The notes beneath the pieces are model-generated. The model was not told the origin of the DNA, ran no database searches, and worked only from the letters and a program-made list of their open reading frames with translations. Of a stretch of DNA of 64,000 bases, positions 10,066 through 18,976 are shown in pieces. This DNA is from Rhodospirillaceae bacterium (GTDB lineage: Bacteria > Pseudomonadota > Alphaproteobacteria > Rhodospirillales > Casp-alpha2): contig JAERTE010000119.1 of the NCBI GenBank assembly GCA_016845145.1, forward strand, positions 1-64,000, given 5' to 3'. The position numbers were made by a program, and so were the translations under genes. Every line of letters starts with the position of its first letter. The first letter of the stretch is position 1.

Positions 10066-11610
10066 GTGACAATGCAGCCGCAACAATCAAACGCCACGGG
10101 CGCAGATGAACTTCAGGCGTTGACGCGACTGGCTACGGCTATTGAAGCCATGCTACCCGACGGTGAAAACCGGCTGCTGGATTGGCGGAACAAGGCAGCG
10201 GTTTTGCCCAGTGACGTAGATTTGGGTTCTTTGGCGGGTGAGCAGGCACTCGACGATCTCGCCATGGCGTTACGTGCCGAGTGGTTATCGATCGCGCACC
10301 AAGCCACCAGCGGCTATCTCATGTCACCACCGCATGAACAGCCAAAATTTATGCCATCGGGCAACAAGTTTCAGTTCGACTATGAACGATCCAGCCGCCC
10401 CGAGACACTCGAATTACGGGGCTTTCGGGCAATGCCGCCGCCCAACGGCTGGCATGGGTGCTGCAAGTTGTTTTCCAGCGGCATGTCGGCGATCGCCACA
10501 CTGGTGCAGGTGTGCTGCGCGCGCTTGAAGGGCGCTACGCCGGAGAAACCGGTGCAACTCGATATGTTTGGCGGTTATTTCGAGACATGGCGGCTGCTCG
10601 ATACCGTGCACGATGCGGTGCTGAAGGTGGAATATCTGACATCCACCAGACAGCTGGAGCAACGCATTGGCGACGGTAAGAGCGATGTGTTGGTGATCGA
10701 GCCCGTTGCCTATGATTGGGATATGACAGTGTTCGATCTTGACGTATTCGCCAAGGCCTGGCGGCGAGCGGGTGATGATAAGCCGCGCCTCGTCATTGTC
10801 GATACGTCATTGACCGCTGATACATTTGGCATGGATGAGCTGGTTTGGGCCTTTGGTGGTGAATTGCCATGGCTGGTGGCGTTCGTCCGGTCGGGGTTGA
10901 AGTTGGACCAGCAAGGCCTGGAGCTTTCCAATGTCGGCATCGTTAATGTGTTCGTCCCTGAAGGCGATGCATCTCCGGTGCATTTTGAGCGCTTGAAAGA
11001 GCGCCTGAACGTCAATCGCGCCATTTCCGGCGGTGCGTTGACGGTCAATCAAACGGCCGCCCTGGAGGCACCCTGGTTTCTCGATCCGGCCTTATTTACG
11101 GCCCATGTTGAAAGTGTCTACGCGAACAATCGAAAATTGGCCGAGGCGGTTGAGCTCAAGGGCGGCGTGTTTTCGCGCATCAACCACCCAGCACTGGAGC
11201 GCCAATGTCAGCAGCGCTGGGCTGTGTCTCCATTCGTCGTGCTGCACCTGCAAGGTGATTCTGTCGGGCGGTTGGGCAAATTGGTGGCGATCATAGTGCA
11301 TGAAGTGCGCGAACGAGGGCTGAGTTTCGATCTGGCCTCTAGTTTCGGATTTCGCGGTCACCGATTTGAGGTGATCCGGCCTTTGGTGCAAATCAGGGAA
11401 ATGGAGGGCCGGACGGGCGTGTTGAAAATCGCCATGGGATCGCGCTCGGAGCCATCCGTTGACGGGATTATCGACCTGATCAACGAAATCGCCGCTTACC
11501 CGGACTGGGATGCGCTGGCGGACGCCTATACGGACGTTCCAGCATATGTGAAAGGCAGTTTCGGCGTTTATGTGGAAAAGCCACCCAGGCAAAGGCCGTT
11601 GAGACCATGA
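10066..11610 (+). CDS. Divergent PLP-dependent transferase-like protein (Cys/Met-metabolism fold)
   Basis: I do not recognise a named family for this 514-residue protein. Several segments line up with fold-type I PLP enzymes of the Cys/Met group: LFSSGMSAIATLV (SSGMxAI phosphate-binding region), FGGYFETWRLLD (YGGTY-like), LVIEPVAYDWDMTVFDL, IVDTSLTADTFG (VDNTFATP-like), and VRSGLKLDQQGLELSN, where Lys279 falls at the position of the PLP lysine in the hSxTKYxxGH motif. The match is weak enough that substrate and even PLP use are unproven. Translation may begin at GTG 10066 or ATG 10072. The stop overlaps the start of the kinase gene by four bases (ATGA), so the two are translationally coupled. 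It diverges from a second PLP enzyme gene. Confidence 0.55.
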   Translation: MTMQPQQSNATGADELQALTRLATAIEAMLPDGENRLLDWRNKAAVLPSDVDLGSLAGEQALDDLAMALRAEWLSIAHQATSGYLMSPPHEQPKFMPSGNKFQFDYERSSRPETLELRGFRAMPPPNGWHGCCKLFSSGMSAIATLVQVCCARLKGATPEKPVQLDMFGGYFETWRLLDTVHDAVLKVEYLTSTRQLEQRIGDGKSDVLVIEPVAYDWDMTVFDLDVFAKAWRRAGDDKPRLVIVDTSLTADTFGMDELVWAFGGELPWLVAFVRSGLKLDQQGLELSNVGIVNVFVPEGDASPVHFERLKERLNVNRAISGGALTVNQTAALEAPWFLDPALFTAHVESVYANNRKLAEAVELKGGVFSRINHPALERQCQQRWAVSPFVVLHLQGDSVGRLGKLVAIIVHEVRERGLSFDLASSFGFRGHRFEVIRPLVQIREMEGRTGVLKIAMGSRSEPSVDGIIDLINEIAAYPDWDALADAYTDVPAYVKGSFGVYVEKPPRQRPLRP

Positions 11611-12455
11611 ACGGTCGGATGGACCGTATCGGCAAGTATCAGGTGATGGCGCCACTGCATGTTACCGATTATTCGGATATCTTCGTGTGCCGCGATTTGG
11701 ATTTGGATGTGCGGGTTTGCGTCAAGGTGTTCAATCCAAAAAAGGACACCAAGGACATAAAGGGCTCGCGCCCTGAAGACCTGCGCGAGCGATTTTTGCG
11801 CGAAGCCAAGGTGATGGCACGGATGGATCATCCACACCTGATGCCGATCCGGGAATACGCAATGCTTGATGATGGGCGGCCGTACATCGTTATGCCGTTT
11901 TTTCCGGCTACGCTGAAATTTGAGATTGGTTACGATGCCGATGAGACAAAGCGCCAACGGCGCCGGCCTCCCAATCGCCGCCCGCACGCCATTATTCCCA
12001 ACCGGGCTATACAGGTCCTGGATCAGGTGCTGGATGCATTGGCCGCCTTGCACGAATTCGGATTGGTGCACCGCGACGTGAAACCAGGCAATCTGTTCCT
12101 GACAGCGAAGAAAAACGGCAATATCAAATTGGGTGATTTCGGCATGACCAAGGTGCCGGGACTTGCCGATGTCGAGACCGGTTACGCGCTTGGTACTCGC
12201 GATTATATAGCGCCCGAGCAGGAACGCGATGCCGCTAGCGTCGAGCCGAGCGCCGATTTGTTTGCAACCGGCGTTCTGGCTTTCCGCATGCTGGCTGGCC
12301 GCTTGCCCAAAGGTGCTGAGCCTTTTCCGCAAAGCGCCGTGAAGGAATGCCCGAAAGGATTGGGCGCCTTGGTGGACCGTCTTCGCTCAAAGGACCCAAA
12401 AACCCGACCGGCTAATGCCTCATCAGCGCGGAAACAGTTGGAGGCTTTGTATTGA
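11607..12455 (+). CDS. Hanks-type Ser/Thr protein kinase, single soluble domain
   Basis: The 282-residue protein is a complete eukaryote-like kinase domain with no transmembrane tail. Visible are Lys40 (CVKVF, VAIK lysine), Glu66 (helix C), the catalytic loop HRDVKPGN (Asp157), DFG (177-179) and APE (202-204). Two things are odd. The glycine-rich loop is degenerate (LHVTDYSDIF has none of the usual glycines), and residues about 108-131 form a basic insert rich in Arg between the hinge and the next helix. It overlaps the upstream PLP-like gene by four bases, which suggests that protein or its pathway is the substrate or partner. Kinase family is sure; the target is inference. Confidence 0.88.
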   Translation: MNGRMDRIGKYQVMAPLHVTDYSDIFVCRDLDLDVRVCVKVFNPKKDTKDIKGSRPEDLRERFLREAKVMARMDHPHLMPIREYAMLDDGRPYIVMPFFPATLKFEIGYDADETKRQRRRPPNRRPHAIIPNRAIQVLDQVLDALAALHEFGLVHRDVKPGNLFLTAKKNGNIKLGDFGMTKVPGLADVETGYALGTRDYIAPEQERDAASVEPSADLFATGVLAFRMLAGRLPKGAEPFPQSAVKECPKGLGALVDRLRSKDPKTRPANASSARKQLEALY

Positions 12456-12493
12456 GTCTGTTCTCACACATATTGTTGCGTTAGCTTCTGGCC

Positions 12494-12862
12494 ATGTCCT
12501 TTGAAACCCCTCATGATCCCATCTTTCACATGTGCCGCGCCGACGAATGGGCGGATGCGCAGACCTCCGGTATTTACCGTGGTTCTTCACAAGACCAGGC
12601 TGACGGCTTCATCCATTTCTCTGACGCTTCTCAGGTGCGCGAAAGTGCCGCCAAGCACCGCGCCGGCCAAGACGGTCTGCTGCTATTGACGGTCGACCCA
12701 GCGGCACTGGGCGCGGCGCTGAAGTGGGAGGCTTCGCGCGGAGGGCAGTTGTTTCCGCATCTCTACGGAGGCTTGCCGGTTCACACAGTGATGCGCGCCG
12801 ACCCCTTGCCGTTGGGCGATGACGGTATTCACGCATTTCCGGAGCACGTAGCTGATGCCTGA
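12494..12862 (+). CDS. DUF952 family protein
   Basis: The 122-residue protein begins with an FHMCRADEWADA segment, then GFIHFSDASQV and a later LFPHLYGGLP segment, matching the DUF952 family of small cytoplasmic proteins with no proven function. It overlaps the start of the pyrD gene by eight bases, so the two are probably co-transcribed. Such overlap with pyrD is the only functional hint. No signal peptide or membrane segment is present. Confidence 0.75.
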   Translation: MSFETPHDPIFHMCRADEWADAQTSGIYRGSSQDQADGFIHFSDASQVRESAAKHRAGQDGLLLLTVDPAALGAALKWEASRGGQLFPHLYGGLPVHTVMRADPLPLGDDGIHAFPEHVADA

Positions 12863-13913
12863 TTTCTATGCTTTGGTTCGTCCCCTGTTATTCGCATTGG
12901 AAGCGGAAACGGCGCACGGCTTTGCGCTTTGGGCCTTGAAGAGTGGACTTGCGGGGACCGACCGGACAATAAGTCCCGATAACCTCAAGCTCTCGCTCTG
13001 GGGACAGGAATTTCGCAACCCTATCGGTCTCGCGGCAGGTTTCGACAAAAATGCCGAAGTGCCGGATGCAGTATTGCGCCTAGGGTTCGGTTTCACCGAG
13101 GTCGGTTCCATCACGCCGCTGGCGCAGCCGGGCAACCCGAAGCCGCGATTGTTCCGCTTGCCGGAGGACCGTGCCGTGATCAACCGCATGGGTTTCAATA
13201 ATGAGGGGCTTGAGGCCGCTGGCAAATCCCTAGGGTCTCGGGCCAACAAGGCGGTCGGGCCGGTCGGCGTCAACTTAGGCAAAAACAAGGAATCCGATAG
13301 CGCCGTCGACGATTACCTGAAAGGTATCGACGCGCTGGGGCGGTTTGCCGATTATCTGGTGGTCAACGTCTCGTCACCCAATACGCCCGGTCTGCGCGCG
13401 TTGCAAGGCAAGGGGCCGTTGCGTGAAATTCTAGAGCCCGTGCGCGATGCGGTGAATAAACTCGATCACCGACCGCCGCTGTTGCTCAAAGTTGCGCCCG
13501 ACCTGACGGATCAAGACAAAGCCGATATCGCCGAAGTGGTACTAGAGACCGGCATTGATGGCCTGATTGCCACCAACACAACCATCGAACGCCCCGATAC
13601 GCTGCGCGGTCGGGCCAAGGAAGAGGGGGGTGGTTTGAGTGGTGCGCCCCTGATGCAGATGTCGACACAAGTATTGGCCGATTTCTACCGGCTTACGGAG
13701 GGCAAGTTGCCGTTGGTCGGGGTCGGTGGGGTGGCGTCAGGCGCCGAGGCATATGGAAAAATCCGCGCCGGCGCTTCGCTGGTGCAGTTGTACTCCGGCT
13801 TGGTTTACGGCGGCCCAGGCTTGGTGGGGCGGATAACGCGAGATTTGGCTGCCTTGCTGGAACGCGACGGCTTTGCATCGGTCGCGGACGCGGTTGGCGC
13901 GGATATAAAATAG
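12855..13913 (+). CDS. pyrD: Dihydroorotate dehydrogenase (quinone), class 2
   Basis: This 352-residue protein oxidises dihydroorotate to orotate in pyrimidine synthesis and passes electrons through FMN to membrane quinone. It has the N-terminal helical extension of class 2 enzymes, then NPIGLAAGFDKN, NRMGFNNEG, GVNLGKNK, NVSSPNTPGLR with the catalytic serine typical of class 2, LLLKVAPDL, IATNTT and the phosphate-binding GVGGVASGA region. Length is normal for class 2. The gene overlaps the DUF952 gene and is followed by a carbonic anhydrase gene 51 bases later. Confidence 0.95.
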   Translation: MPDFYALVRPLLFALEAETAHGFALWALKSGLAGTDRTISPDNLKLSLWGQEFRNPIGLAAGFDKNAEVPDAVLRLGFGFTEVGSITPLAQPGNPKPRLFRLPEDRAVINRMGFNNEGLEAAGKSLGSRANKAVGPVGVNLGKNKESDSAVDDYLKGIDALGRFADYLVVNVSSPNTPGLRALQGKGPLREILEPVRDAVNKLDHRPPLLLKVAPDLTDQDKADIAEVVLETGIDGLIATNTTIERPDTLRGRAKEEGGGLSGAPLMQMSTQVLADFYRLTEGKLPLVGVGGVASGAEAYGKIRAGASLVQLYSGLVYGGPGLVGRITRDLAALLERDGFASVADAVGADIK

Positions 13914-13964
13914 CGCATTTTTTCATGGTTTTCGTTCCCGAGCGGGTCGGTTATCATCGCTTCC

Positions 13965-14603
13965 ATGAACCCGCTAACCAAGCTCACAGATGGCTACAAA
14001 GTGTTCCGCGACGGTGATTTCGAAGCCAAGCGCGGCACCTATGAAGACCTCGTCGATCAGGGCCAAAAACCCAAGGTGGCACTGATCGCATGCTCCGATT
14101 CACGTGTCGATCCCGCGATCGTCATGCAAGCCGACCCGGGCGATCTGTTCATCGTCCGCAACGTCGCCAATTTGGTGCCGCCTTATGAGCGTGAAGGCAA
14201 TTACCATGGCACGAGTGCGGCGCTGGAATACGCCGTGCAACATCTTGGTGTCGAGCACGTGATAATCCTGGGCCATGCGCATTGCGGCGGCATTCATTCG
14301 CTGTTCGAAGAGAACAGTTCCGATGGCGAGGGTGATTTCTTCGTGCCACCATGGATGAGCCTGGTGAAATCTGCCTACTTGCGGGTCCAGGGCACCATGC
14401 CCGACGCGTCGGACGAGGTGAAGGCGCGGGTGTGCGAGCAGAGCGCGGTGCTGGTGTCGCTGGAAAATCTGATGACCTTCCCTTGTATTCAGGAACGCGT
14501 TAGTGCGGGCCAATTGCGATTGCACGGCTGGTATATCGACATCCGAAGTTGCTCGCTGCAAATCTACGACCCGATCAAGCAGAGCTTCGAATACGTGGAT
14601 TAA
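13965..14603 (+). CDS. Beta-class carbonic anhydrase
   Basis: The 212-residue protein interconverts CO2 and bicarbonate. It shows the beta-class zinc site: Cys43 in CSDSRVDP (with Asp45 and Arg47), and His104 and Cys107 in GHAHCGG. The length and the C-terminal LHGWYIDI segment are typical of the bacterial enzyme. There is no signal peptide, so it is cytoplasmic. It follows pyrD on the same strand. A decayed sulfur-transfer locus on the opposite strand lies downstream. Confidence 0.93.
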   Translation: MNPLTKLTDGYKVFRDGDFEAKRGTYEDLVDQGQKPKVALIACSDSRVDPAIVMQADPGDLFIVRNVANLVPPYEREGNYHGTSAALEYAVQHLGVEHVIILGHAHCGGIHSLFEENSSDGEGDFFVPPWMSLVKSAYLRVQGTMPDASDEVKARVCEQSAVLVSLENLMTFPCIQERVSAGQLRLHGWYIDIRSCSLQIYDPIKQSFEYVD

Positions 14604-14720
14604 TCGAGGCGATGTTGCTTTTGCTGAGAAAACGGCTTTGATCGCTACAGAGTTAGTCGCGAGCTATCGATTGGGGAAGGCGGGAGGTCTGCAAATGAAT
14701 CCAGGCAGACTTCATTGTAT

Positions 14721-14954
14721 CTAATACCGGGAAAAATCTCGGACTCGTTTGGTATTCCGAGCGCGCTCGTTCTTTCGAATGATGAAACGGCACACATCAG
14801 TTTCCTATGCCATGTCTAGTATTTCGTGACCGGTGCGAACGCTCCACGAGGGTATGTCCATGCGCGAGACTCGATCGTCGGTTAGGAACTCCAGGACCTC
14901 ACCCACCTCCATTGCATTGATGACTTTGTTCAATTCGATCATCACCATCGGCGA
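14721..14954 (-). pseudogene. Decayed TusA-like sulfur carrier fragment
   Basis: Read on the minus strand from 14954, one frame gives SPMVMIELNKVI, then EVGEVLEFLTDD, MDIPSWSVRTGHE and VCRFIIRKN. This matches the TusA/SirA fold from the CPxP motif to the last strand. The motif cysteine is replaced by Ser and the second Pro by Val. An in-frame TAG at 14805-14807 interrupts the chain after GHEILDMA, yet the family pattern resumes in the same frame behind it. The N-terminal strand is missing. TusA normally relays sulfur through the CPxP cysteine, so this copy cannot work. It overlaps, in another frame, the end of a DsrE-like fragment. Confidence 0.65.
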
Positions 14955-15225
14955 TATCAATCATATTCTCTTCCGTGACGCCGTAAATGGTTGCCGCCAT
15001 GTCGCACGCGTAGAGGCTGACACACCCGGTATCCTTAAGGGTTCTCACGAATTCCATGATGTCCGCAAGTAGCCCAGCTGCGGCAACTTGTTCGCGGACA
15101 TATTGATCTTGGTCGGCGTGGTGGTCGTTCATGCGGACGGCTTTCGCGCCTTCTTCTGTCAGGGCACGGGCACTATCGAATCCAATTCTGAAACCAGAGT
15201 AAACCCATAGGATGCTACGAAGTTG
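14899..15225 (-). pseudogene. DsrE/DsrF-like fragment, truncated and fused out of frame to the TusA remnant
   Basis: An ATG at 15132 opens a 77-codon frame whose middle part reads EFVRTLKDTGCVSLYACD, then MAATIYGVTEENMIDIADG. This is the C-terminal half of DsrE-like sulfur-relay proteins, with the Cys in the YACDMA segment. Just after MIDIADG the family match stops and the frame ends at 14899; the TusA-like match begins at the same place in a different frame, which suggests a deletion joined two genes. The frame is open back to 15225, where upstream residues do not match DsrE well. Function is presumably lost. Confidence 0.55.
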
Positions 15226-15352
15226 TCAAATTACCGGCGAATCGAATTACCCGGATTGACGGCTGATCTCGCATCAGGAACGAATCACGTTTTCTAATGA
15301 GGTTATCCCGTAACCGGTATTGGTCCACATTCTTTTGACTCTCTTAACCCTG

Positions 15353-16165
15353 TCAATTCAGATGTTGGTCGAGAAAAGCCTGAATGTCGGAAAAGTGGTC
15401 CGGCTGCACCTGCCAGAACCAGCTATGATCGCCTGGATATGCGAGTTGGGTTTGCAAGGATACGCCCTCATCCTTCATCTTGGGAATCAAGCGGCGTTTT
15501 ACACCTTTAAGGATCGGAGGATTGTCGTCCTCGCCCAGAGTTATCAACACTGGTGCTTTGATATCAGAAAAGCCGTCCGATTCGGATGCGTTCTTCATAT
15601 TCAGTCGGCCTGCTTTCCTAATCGTCGCTGGCGACATCAAAACCGCAGCATTGGCGTCCAGTCCATTCAACAAGGACCAAAGCGTCACCAAACCACCTTC
15701 TGAGAACCCAATGGCGCCGACTTTCCCGGTAGCTGTCGGGTGTTTCCGTAAGTAGGTGACAGCCGCACGCAATGAGGCGATCCCTTGTTCGATACCGGCC
15801 AGAAGGCTGGGCCTCGGCTCTTTGCCTACGGAACCTTTTCGCGCATTGTTTGGATCTGGAAGCACGCCTTCATCGCGGACAGGAGCCAGGGCGACGTAGC
15901 CTGCCTTGTTGAGGGCTTCCACATAGTCGGCGACATCGTAACCTTTGGATTTGGCCGCTTCATAACCCATGCGGCGTACCAACGTTCCGTGGCTGTATAC
16001 AACGCCCGGTGCCTTTACAATACCGTCGGGAATTCCCAGTAAAGCCTTAACGGCACCGCCAGTGGATACCGGCAGGTCGATCCATTTCGTCTCGGCGAAA
16101 CTGGATGCCGGGCTAACGATAAATACGCCCAATGCTAGGTAGAAAAGTGTCGTTATGCGCCGCAT
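15353..16165 (-). CDS. Secreted alpha/beta hydrolase (dienelactone-hydrolase-like)
   Basis: The 270-residue protein starts with a signal peptide (hydrophobic stretch ending ASSFA before ETKW), so it is probably periplasmic. The body is an alpha/beta hydrolase: VVYSHGT (oxyanion region), the nucleophile elbow GFSEGG, an acid in LGEDDN, and the catalytic His in YPGDHSWF. The arrangement resembles the dienelactone hydrolase group, but the nucleophile is Ser and no substrate can be named. It stands alone, transcribed toward the decayed DsrE/TusA locus. Confidence 0.8.
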   Translation of the reverse strand: MRRITTLFYLALGVFIVSPASSFAETKWIDLPVSTGGAVKALLGIPDGIVKAPGVVYSHGTLVRRMGYEAAKSKGYDVADYVEALNKAGYVALAPVRDEGVLPDPNNARKGSVGKEPRPSLLAGIEQGIASLRAAVTYLRKHPTATGKVGAIGFSEGGLVTLWSLLNGLDANAAVLMSPATIRKAGRLNMKNASESDGFSDIKAPVLITLGEDDNPPILKGVKRRLIPKMKDEGVSLQTQLAYPGDHSWFWQVQPDHFSDIQAFLDQHLN

Positions 16166-16369
16166 GACATGATCCGGAAAACCCCTCTGCCGAGTATAAC
16201 CATAGCATAAATATGGAAATACCCGAAATTGGTTATCGGACGCTTCTCCATTCTCTGCCGTCTTCCTCGCATAGGAATGTTTGGCGTCCAGGAAATGTAT
16301 CTATTGTATCAATGCGGGTTGGCAGCGCGATTGTGAGTCATACAAACGCGCTTTTTGTTCCTACACGCG

Positions 16370-17458
16370 TCAAAATCCATGTTGAGACGGGTTTTCGGTG
16401 ATGCCGAAATATTTGCGCAGAATCATGAACACGAAAGGTGCGGCAATAACCATGAACACCACGCGGATCACGTGATGGGTGGAGACAAACGCCACATCGA
16501 TGCCCATGGCGAGGCTGATCAGTGTCATTTCCGCGACGCCGCCGGGTGCGAAGGCGAGCCAAATGGCATGGAACGGTAGCCCGGTAATTTCACTCAATCC
16601 CATGGCGGCGGCGGCAGCGAGCGCCACCATAAAGCTGGTTGAGACTGCAGCGGCGGCGATAACACCATAAAGGCGTTTCACCGATACACCCGCGAACCGC
16701 GCACCAATGCCGGTGCCGATGACCAATTGTGCCAAGTTGACCAACTCCACCGGTGGTTTGGCTTCGGTCAAGCCCGCCGCGTGGACGATGGCGCTTACGG
16801 TCATGGGGCCAAGAATTTGGGCGGAGGGCAATTTCAAGATCTTGAACAGTGGGTACCCAAGCGCACAGGAGGCGAGGATCAAGCCGTCGCGCACTGAGAG
16901 GTCGATCATTGAACCGAGTGTTTCCAACCCACCCGGCTCATAGCCTTCGAAGATTTTGAAGTAAAACGGGATGATCAGCACGGTGAGTAAAATACGGATA
17001 GAGTGGGTCAGGCCAATTCGGCGCTCATCGCCACCCCACTCCATGCCGATGGTCGCCATGGTCGCCAATCCGCCAGGTGTTGCCGAGAAATAGGCCGATA
17101 CGGGGCCGAACTTCATTACCCGGTGCAGGTAGGTGGCGACGACCGCTATGACGATGGCGACGAAAACCAACATGCTCAGGACCGAGGGTATCCAACGGTG
17201 CACTTGGCTCAGGGTTTCCGGCGTAAACGCGCTGCCGAGCATAATGCCCAACACCGGCACCATGAAGGTTCTGAGGCGTTTGGAACCCCTGACCGGCGCG
17301 CCGGCGAGGGCCGCGACGGTGGCGAATATCATCGAGCCGATCATCCACGCCAGCGGCATTTTCAACCACTCGAACACGACACCGCCCACCGCGCCCAGCG
17401 CAAGACTCATAACCACCAGCACGAGCCAGCGCTTTAGCGGTTCTTCCGATGGGCTCAA
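16370..17458 (-). CDS. AbrB-family inner membrane protein
   Basis: The 362-residue protein is almost wholly hydrophobic with around ten membrane segments and an internal duplication: two halves each carry a G-x-x-PAWMIGS/LGP-like box ([22 protein letters not shown]) and each half later has a PGG motif ([22 protein letters not shown]). This is the AbrB duplication family, sometimes mislabelled ammonia monooxygenase, of unknown transport or regulatory role. It overlaps the 3' end of nadK by four bases, so it is translated from the nadK transcript. Confidence 0.85.
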   Translation of the reverse strand: MSPSEEPLKRWLVLVVMSLALGAVGGVVFEWLKMPLAWMIGSMIFATVAALAGAPVRGSKRLRTFMVPVLGIMLGSAFTPETLSQVHRWIPSVLSMLVFVAIVIAVVATYLHRVMKFGPVSAYFSATPGGLATMATIGMEWGGDERRIGLTHSIRILLTVLIIPFYFKIFEGYEPGGLETLGSMIDLSVRDGLILASCALGYPLFKILKLPSAQILGPMTVSAIVHAAGLTEAKPPVELVNLAQLVIGTGIGARFAGVSVKRLYGVIAAAAVSTSFMVALAAAAAMGLSEITGLPFHAIWLAFAPGGVAEMTLISLAMGIDVAFVSTHHVIRVVFMVIAAPFVFMILRKYFGITENPSQHGF

Positions 17459-18222
17459 GGCTCGAACTGCTCCTTGATGATTCGTTCCTCAAGGTTGTGC
17501 TCGGGATCGAACAACAGATTGAGCGAGACGCTGCGGTCTTCGGAGATGGTGACACGCACCACGTCGCGGACTTCGTGGAAATCCGCAGTGGCGCTGACAG
17601 TGCGGAAATCGGCGTCGCGGATGACGAATTCTACGGCAGCTTTCGCCGGCAACAGCGCGCCGCGCCAACGCCTGGGGCGAAAGGCGCTAATCGGGGTGAG
17701 CGCTAGGACTTCGGACTCCAGAGGAATGATCGGGCCGGCGGCGGAAAGGTTGTATGCGGTGGAACCGGCGGGTGTCGAAACCAGTACGCCGTCACAGATC
17801 ATCTCTTCCATGCGCGCCACGCCGTCGACGAGAATTTTGATTTTCGCCGCGTGCCGGGCTTGGCGAATCAGCGAAACCTCGTTGATGGCCAATGCTTCGT
17901 GCTTCTGGCCGTCGATGTCGGTGGCGGCCATGCGCAGTGGGTGTAGAGTGGTTGTGTGGGCGCGGTCCAGGCGGGCAGGCAGATCATCCTCGTCGTAGGT
18001 GTTCATGAGAAAACCGACAGAGCCCCTGTTCATGCCGTAAATGGGTGTTTGCATGGACATGTGCGCGTGCAGGGTATGCAGGATAAAGCCGTCGCCGCCA
18101 AGTGCGACGATGACGCTAGCGTGCTCGGGGGGGGTATTGCCGTAGCGTGTTTCCAGCCGCGCAAGCGCTGCCTGGGCTTCAGGTTGGTCGGAAGCTGTGA
18201 ACGCGATGGCAGTGCTATCCAT
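17455..18222 (-). CDS. nadK: NAD kinase
   Basis: This 255-residue cytoplasmic enzyme phosphorylates NAD to NADP. Diagnostic parts are the GGDG motif (residues 42-45, with the catalytic Asp44), a following [11 protein letters not shown] segment, INEVSLIR (NE pair binding NAD), and the [16 protein letters not shown] loop. Length is typical of the short alphaproteobacterial form. Its stop overlaps the start of the AbrB-like gene. The gene diverges from the DUF2062 gene, with 118 bases between the starts. Confidence 0.95.
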   Translation of the reverse strand: MDSTAIAFTASDQPEAQAALARLETRYGNTPPEHASVIVALGGDGFILHTLHAHMSMQTPIYGMNRGSVGFLMNTYDEDDLPARLDRAHTTTLHPLRMAATDIDGQKHEALAINEVSLIRQARHAAKIKILVDGVARMEEMICDGVLVSTPAGSTAYNLSAAGPIIPLESEVLALTPISAFRPRRWRGALLPAKAAVEFVIRDADFRTVSATADFHEVRDVVRVTISEDRSVSLNLLFDPEHNLEERIIKEQFEP

Positions 18223-18340
18223 GGGGGGAGAATAAGGGCAATGGGCGGCTGCGGCAAATCGTGTAAATGGCGGCTTCCCGTGGCCGGGAATCCGGGGTAA
18301 ATGATGGGGTGTGAATTGCTGAACGGAAAGACGGACTCCA

Positions 18341-18964
18341 ATGGCGAGCGAAGATCAAACACCGAACTCGACAGCGGCAGAACAGAACGGTCATTCGGTC
18401 TGGGCGCGTTTCGTGCGGTTGATGCGCTACCGTCTTGTGGTCCCGATTTTGCGAGCTCGCCATGAACCGGAGTTCACGGCGCGTGGTGTGCTTGTCGGTG
18501 TGGCGTTCGGGTTGACGCCAACGGTCGGTATTCAGATTCCGATTGTTTTGGTCATTTGGGCGGCCGTCAAAGCTTTGTTGCCGAAGTGGAATTTCAACCT
18601 GATCGTCGCCCTCGCCTGGGTCTGGCTTTCCAATGTGTTCACCTTGGTGCCGCTGTATTTCGGGTTCCTGATCACCGGGCGGATCATGATGGGGCATGCG
18701 GAATCGCTTCCTGGATACGCGAGCTTTTCAAACGAGCTGACGGCGGCGTTGGCCGTCGAAGCCGATGGGGTCAGTGGATTTTTGCAGCAGACCGAGAACC
18801 TGTTCGATCTCTACGGCGTGCCGATGCTGCTCGGATGTGTGCCATGGGCCGTGTTCGGCGGTTGGATCAGTTATGTCTGGACCGCCGCCTATCTGCGCCG
18901 CCGCCAGCGGCTCGCCGCCGCCAAAAGGCGCGCGCGCGGCGAGGCGGAGGACATGTTCGGCTAG
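18341..18964 (+). CDS. DUF2062 membrane protein
   Basis: The 207-residue protein has three or so membrane helices and the DUF2062 signature: a basic segment near residues 27-40, then [19 protein letters not shown] and a helix with [15 protein letters not shown], followed by a periplasmic or cytoplasmic linker and a last helix near the Arg-rich C-terminus. The role of the family is unknown. It ends 12 bases before the 3' end of the opposite-strand hydrolase gene. The start follows a divergent region shared with nadK. Confidence 0.8.
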   Translation: MASEDQTPNSTAAEQNGHSVWARFVRLMRYRLVVPILRARHEPEFTARGVLVGVAFGLTPTVGIQIPIVLVIWAAVKALLPKWNFNLIVALAWVWLSNVFTLVPLYFGFLITGRIMMGHAESLPGYASFSNELTAALAVEADGVSGFLQQTENLFDLYGVPMLLGCVPWAVFGGWISYVWTAAYLRRRQRLAAAKRRARGEAEDMFG

Positions 18965-18976
18965 GCCTCAAAGGGA

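Larger units (their letters stand above)
14604..15352. other. 749-bp interval containing only the DsrE/TusA remnant
   Basis: Outside the decayed DsrE/TusA region I see no gene in 14604-14720 or 15226-15352. A small inverted repeat GGTTA-N5-TAACC sits at 15301-15315. It lies just past the 3' end of the secreted hydrolase gene, but it has no T-tract and is too short to call a terminator. The stretch reads like former coding DNA in decay. Confidence 0.5.

Noticed and set aside
8898..10109. 403-codon plus-strand frame over the decarboxylase gene
   Set aside because: The minus-strand product has full PLP-decarboxylase motifs; the opposing frame has none and covers both the gene and its divergent promoter.
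15301..15315. Inverted repeat GGTTA-N5-TAACC as a terminator
   Set aside because: Stem of five bases with no T-tract; too weak and likely by chance.
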